6,727 nt of DNA from an uncultured Eubacteriales bacterium (GTDB taxonomy: Bacteria > Bacillota > Clostridia > Oscillospirales > Oscillospiraceae). The notes under the pieces are model-generated. The model ran no database searches. It had not been told where the DNA came from and saw only the letters and a program-made list of their open reading frames with translations. The position numbers and the translations under genes were made by a program. The stretch lies in NCBI GenBank assembly GCA_902496595.1, contig CABVBV010000114.1, positions 1-6,727 of the forward strand. Reading direction: 5' to 3'. The number at the start of each line of letters is the position of its first letter. Position 1 is the first letter of the stretch. Shown one piece after another: positions 6,085 through 6,727 of the stretch.

Positions 6085-6528
6085 TCACAGTTCCTCCGTG
6101 TCCAGAATTATTGTGACCGGCCCGTCGTTCACGGACGCGACCTGCATCTCCGCTCCAAATTCTCCCGTCTCGACCTTGAAACCGCGAGCCCTGCACTCGG
6201 CTATGACGAGCTCGTAGAGCGGCACGGCGGTCTCGGGCCTTGCGGCCTTTGTGAAGCCCGGGCGGCGGCTCTTCGCGTCCGCATAGAGCGTGAACTGGCT
6301 TATTATGAGCAGTTCCGCCCCCGCGTCCTTGGGGTTCACGTTCATCTTGCCGGCCTCGTCCTCGAAGACGCGCAGGCCGCAGACCTTGTCGGCTATCTTC
6401 TTCGCCTCGGCTTCGGTGTCCGCGACGTTCACGCCCAGCAGCACGAGAAAGCCCTTATCTATGCTGCCCCTGACTTCGCCGCCTATCTCGACCGAGGCGG
6501 ACTTCACCCTCGTTACGACTGCCCTCAT
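6085..6528 (-). CDS. dtd: D-aminoacyl-tRNA deacylase (D-Tyr-tRNA(Tyr) deacylase)
   Basis: A 147-residue protein, the normal full length for DTD. It hydrolyses D-amino acids (and glycine from tRNA-Ala) off mischarged tRNAs in the cytoplasm, protecting translation. The family hallmarks are the N-terminal MRAVVTRVKSASV strand, the SQFTLYA motif (77-83) with RRPGF just after it, and the Gly-cisPro motif NDGPVT (134-139) near the C-terminus. These two motifs line the active site of the homodimer. The ATG overlaps the relA stop in an ATGA junction, and AGGAGGG (6542-6536) lies 7 nt upstream. The relA-dtd pair is a long-conserved arrangement in Firmicutes, for example relA-yrvI in Bacillus, which strengthens both calls. 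The MBL gene follows after 2 nt. Confidence 0.97.
   Translation of the reverse strand: MRAVVTRVKSASVEIGGEVRGSIDKGFLVLLGVNVADTEAEAKKIADKVCGLRVFEDEAGKMNVNPKDAGAELLIISQFTLYADAKSRRPGFTKAARPETAVPLYELVIAECRARGFKVETGEFGAEMQVASVNDGPVTIILDTEEL
6092..6097 (-). promoter_or_regulatory. Ribosome binding site fixing the MBL gene start
   Basis: GGAGGA on the - strand, inside the last codons of dtd, lies about 10 nt before ATG 6082. It decides between this start and an upstream in-frame ATG at 6196 that would overlap dtd by 112 nt. Confidence 0.75.
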
Positions 6529-6727
6529 GAGCTTGCCCTCCTGACTTCTATGACGCCGCGGATGGCGGCTATCTTGTTTATTATGACCTTCAGCTCGTCG
6601 AGCGTCTTGACCTCCACCGTCACCGCCGCCGTGGACTGGTCGTTGCCGACGTCCCGGGCCGAGAGGCTGCGCACCTTGGCGTTCAGGGCGTTGAGCACCG
6701 TGGCGATGTCCATGATGAGGCCGGAGC
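6525..6727 (-). CDS. relA: RelA/SpoT (p)ppGpp synthetase, C-terminal ACT domain (partial, 5' end outside window)
   Basis: The reading frame is open to the window edge and ends with TGA at 6525-6527, so only the last roughly 67 residues are seen. They read SGLIMDIATVLNALNA and continue through DELKVIINKIAAIRGV to EVRRASS. This is a beta-alpha-beta-beta-alpha-beta ACT fold, matching the regulatory ACT domain that closes long RelA/SpoT homologues. In the full protein it helps sense ribosome state and control alarmone synthesis. The catalytic HD and synthetase domains would lie beyond the window. The ACT domain alone is not proof, since other ACT proteins exist, but the ATGA overlap with dtd, the classical partner of relA, makes the call good. 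An internal ATG at 6713 is not a real start, because the ACT strand begins before it. Confidence 0.82.
   Translation of the reverse strand, partial: SGLIMDIATVLNALNAKVRSLSARDVGNDQSTAAVTVEVKTLDELKVIINKIAAIRGVIEVRRASS

Noticed and set aside
6083..6196. A 38-residue N-terminal extension of the MBL protein
   Set aside because: It would lie inside dtd, has low-complexity Arg/Gly-rich sequence, and is not part of the fold. ATG 6082 has the good ribosome binding site and the conserved first residues.

Overview
The window comes from a bacterial chromosome that is GC-rich (about 60% by eye). It looks like a member of the Firmicutes, most likely a high-GC clostridial lineage. The reasons are the relA-dtd-MBL gene order, the YabR/YugI-type S1 protein, the YmxG-type M16 peptidase, the Mbeg1-like hydrolase, strong GGAGG ribosome binding sites and two TTG starts. 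I cannot name a species.

Layout, left to right. (1) 33-482 (+): a small S1-domain RNA-binding protein. (2) 494-547: a long hairpin with an A-tract on one side and a T-tract on the other, serving as a shared terminator for converging genes. (3) 574-1821 (-): an M16 zinc peptidase, preceded by its own promoter-like sequence in a 72-nt gap; a perfect 14-bp palindrome covers the -10 element. (4) 1894-3099 (-): an MFS efflux-type transporter with a TTG start, whose ribosome binding site lies inside a near-perfect 12-bp hairpin. (5) 3138-3185: an intrinsic terminator reading leftward. (6) 3199-6727 (-): a tightly packed leftward operon. In transcription order it holds the C-terminal ACT domain of a RelA/SpoT (p)ppGpp synthetase (cut by the window edge), dtd (D-aminoacyl-tRNA deacylase), a glyoxalase-II-like metallo-beta-lactamase-fold hydrolase, an Mbeg1-like (DUF2974) alpha/beta hydrolase, and an XRE/TPR regulator that starts with TTG.

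The operon genes are joined by ATGA, TGA-2 nt-ATG, TAATG and TTGA junctions, so they are very probably co-transcribed and partly translationally coupled. The first three are housekeeping genes for stringent response, tRNA proofreading and thioester or aldehyde detoxification. The last two, hydrolase plus regulator, are less usual passengers. Lying just beyond the terminator, the MFS transporter is a natural candidate target of that regulator, but this is inference.

The most interesting signals are the hairpin that hides the transporter's ribosome binding site, the palindrome over the peptidase promoter, and the coupling of an uncharacterised hydrolase/XRE-TPR pair to a stringent-response operon. 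I saw no RNA genes, CRISPR array, insertion sequence or phage remnant. All intergenic gaps are under 110 nt.
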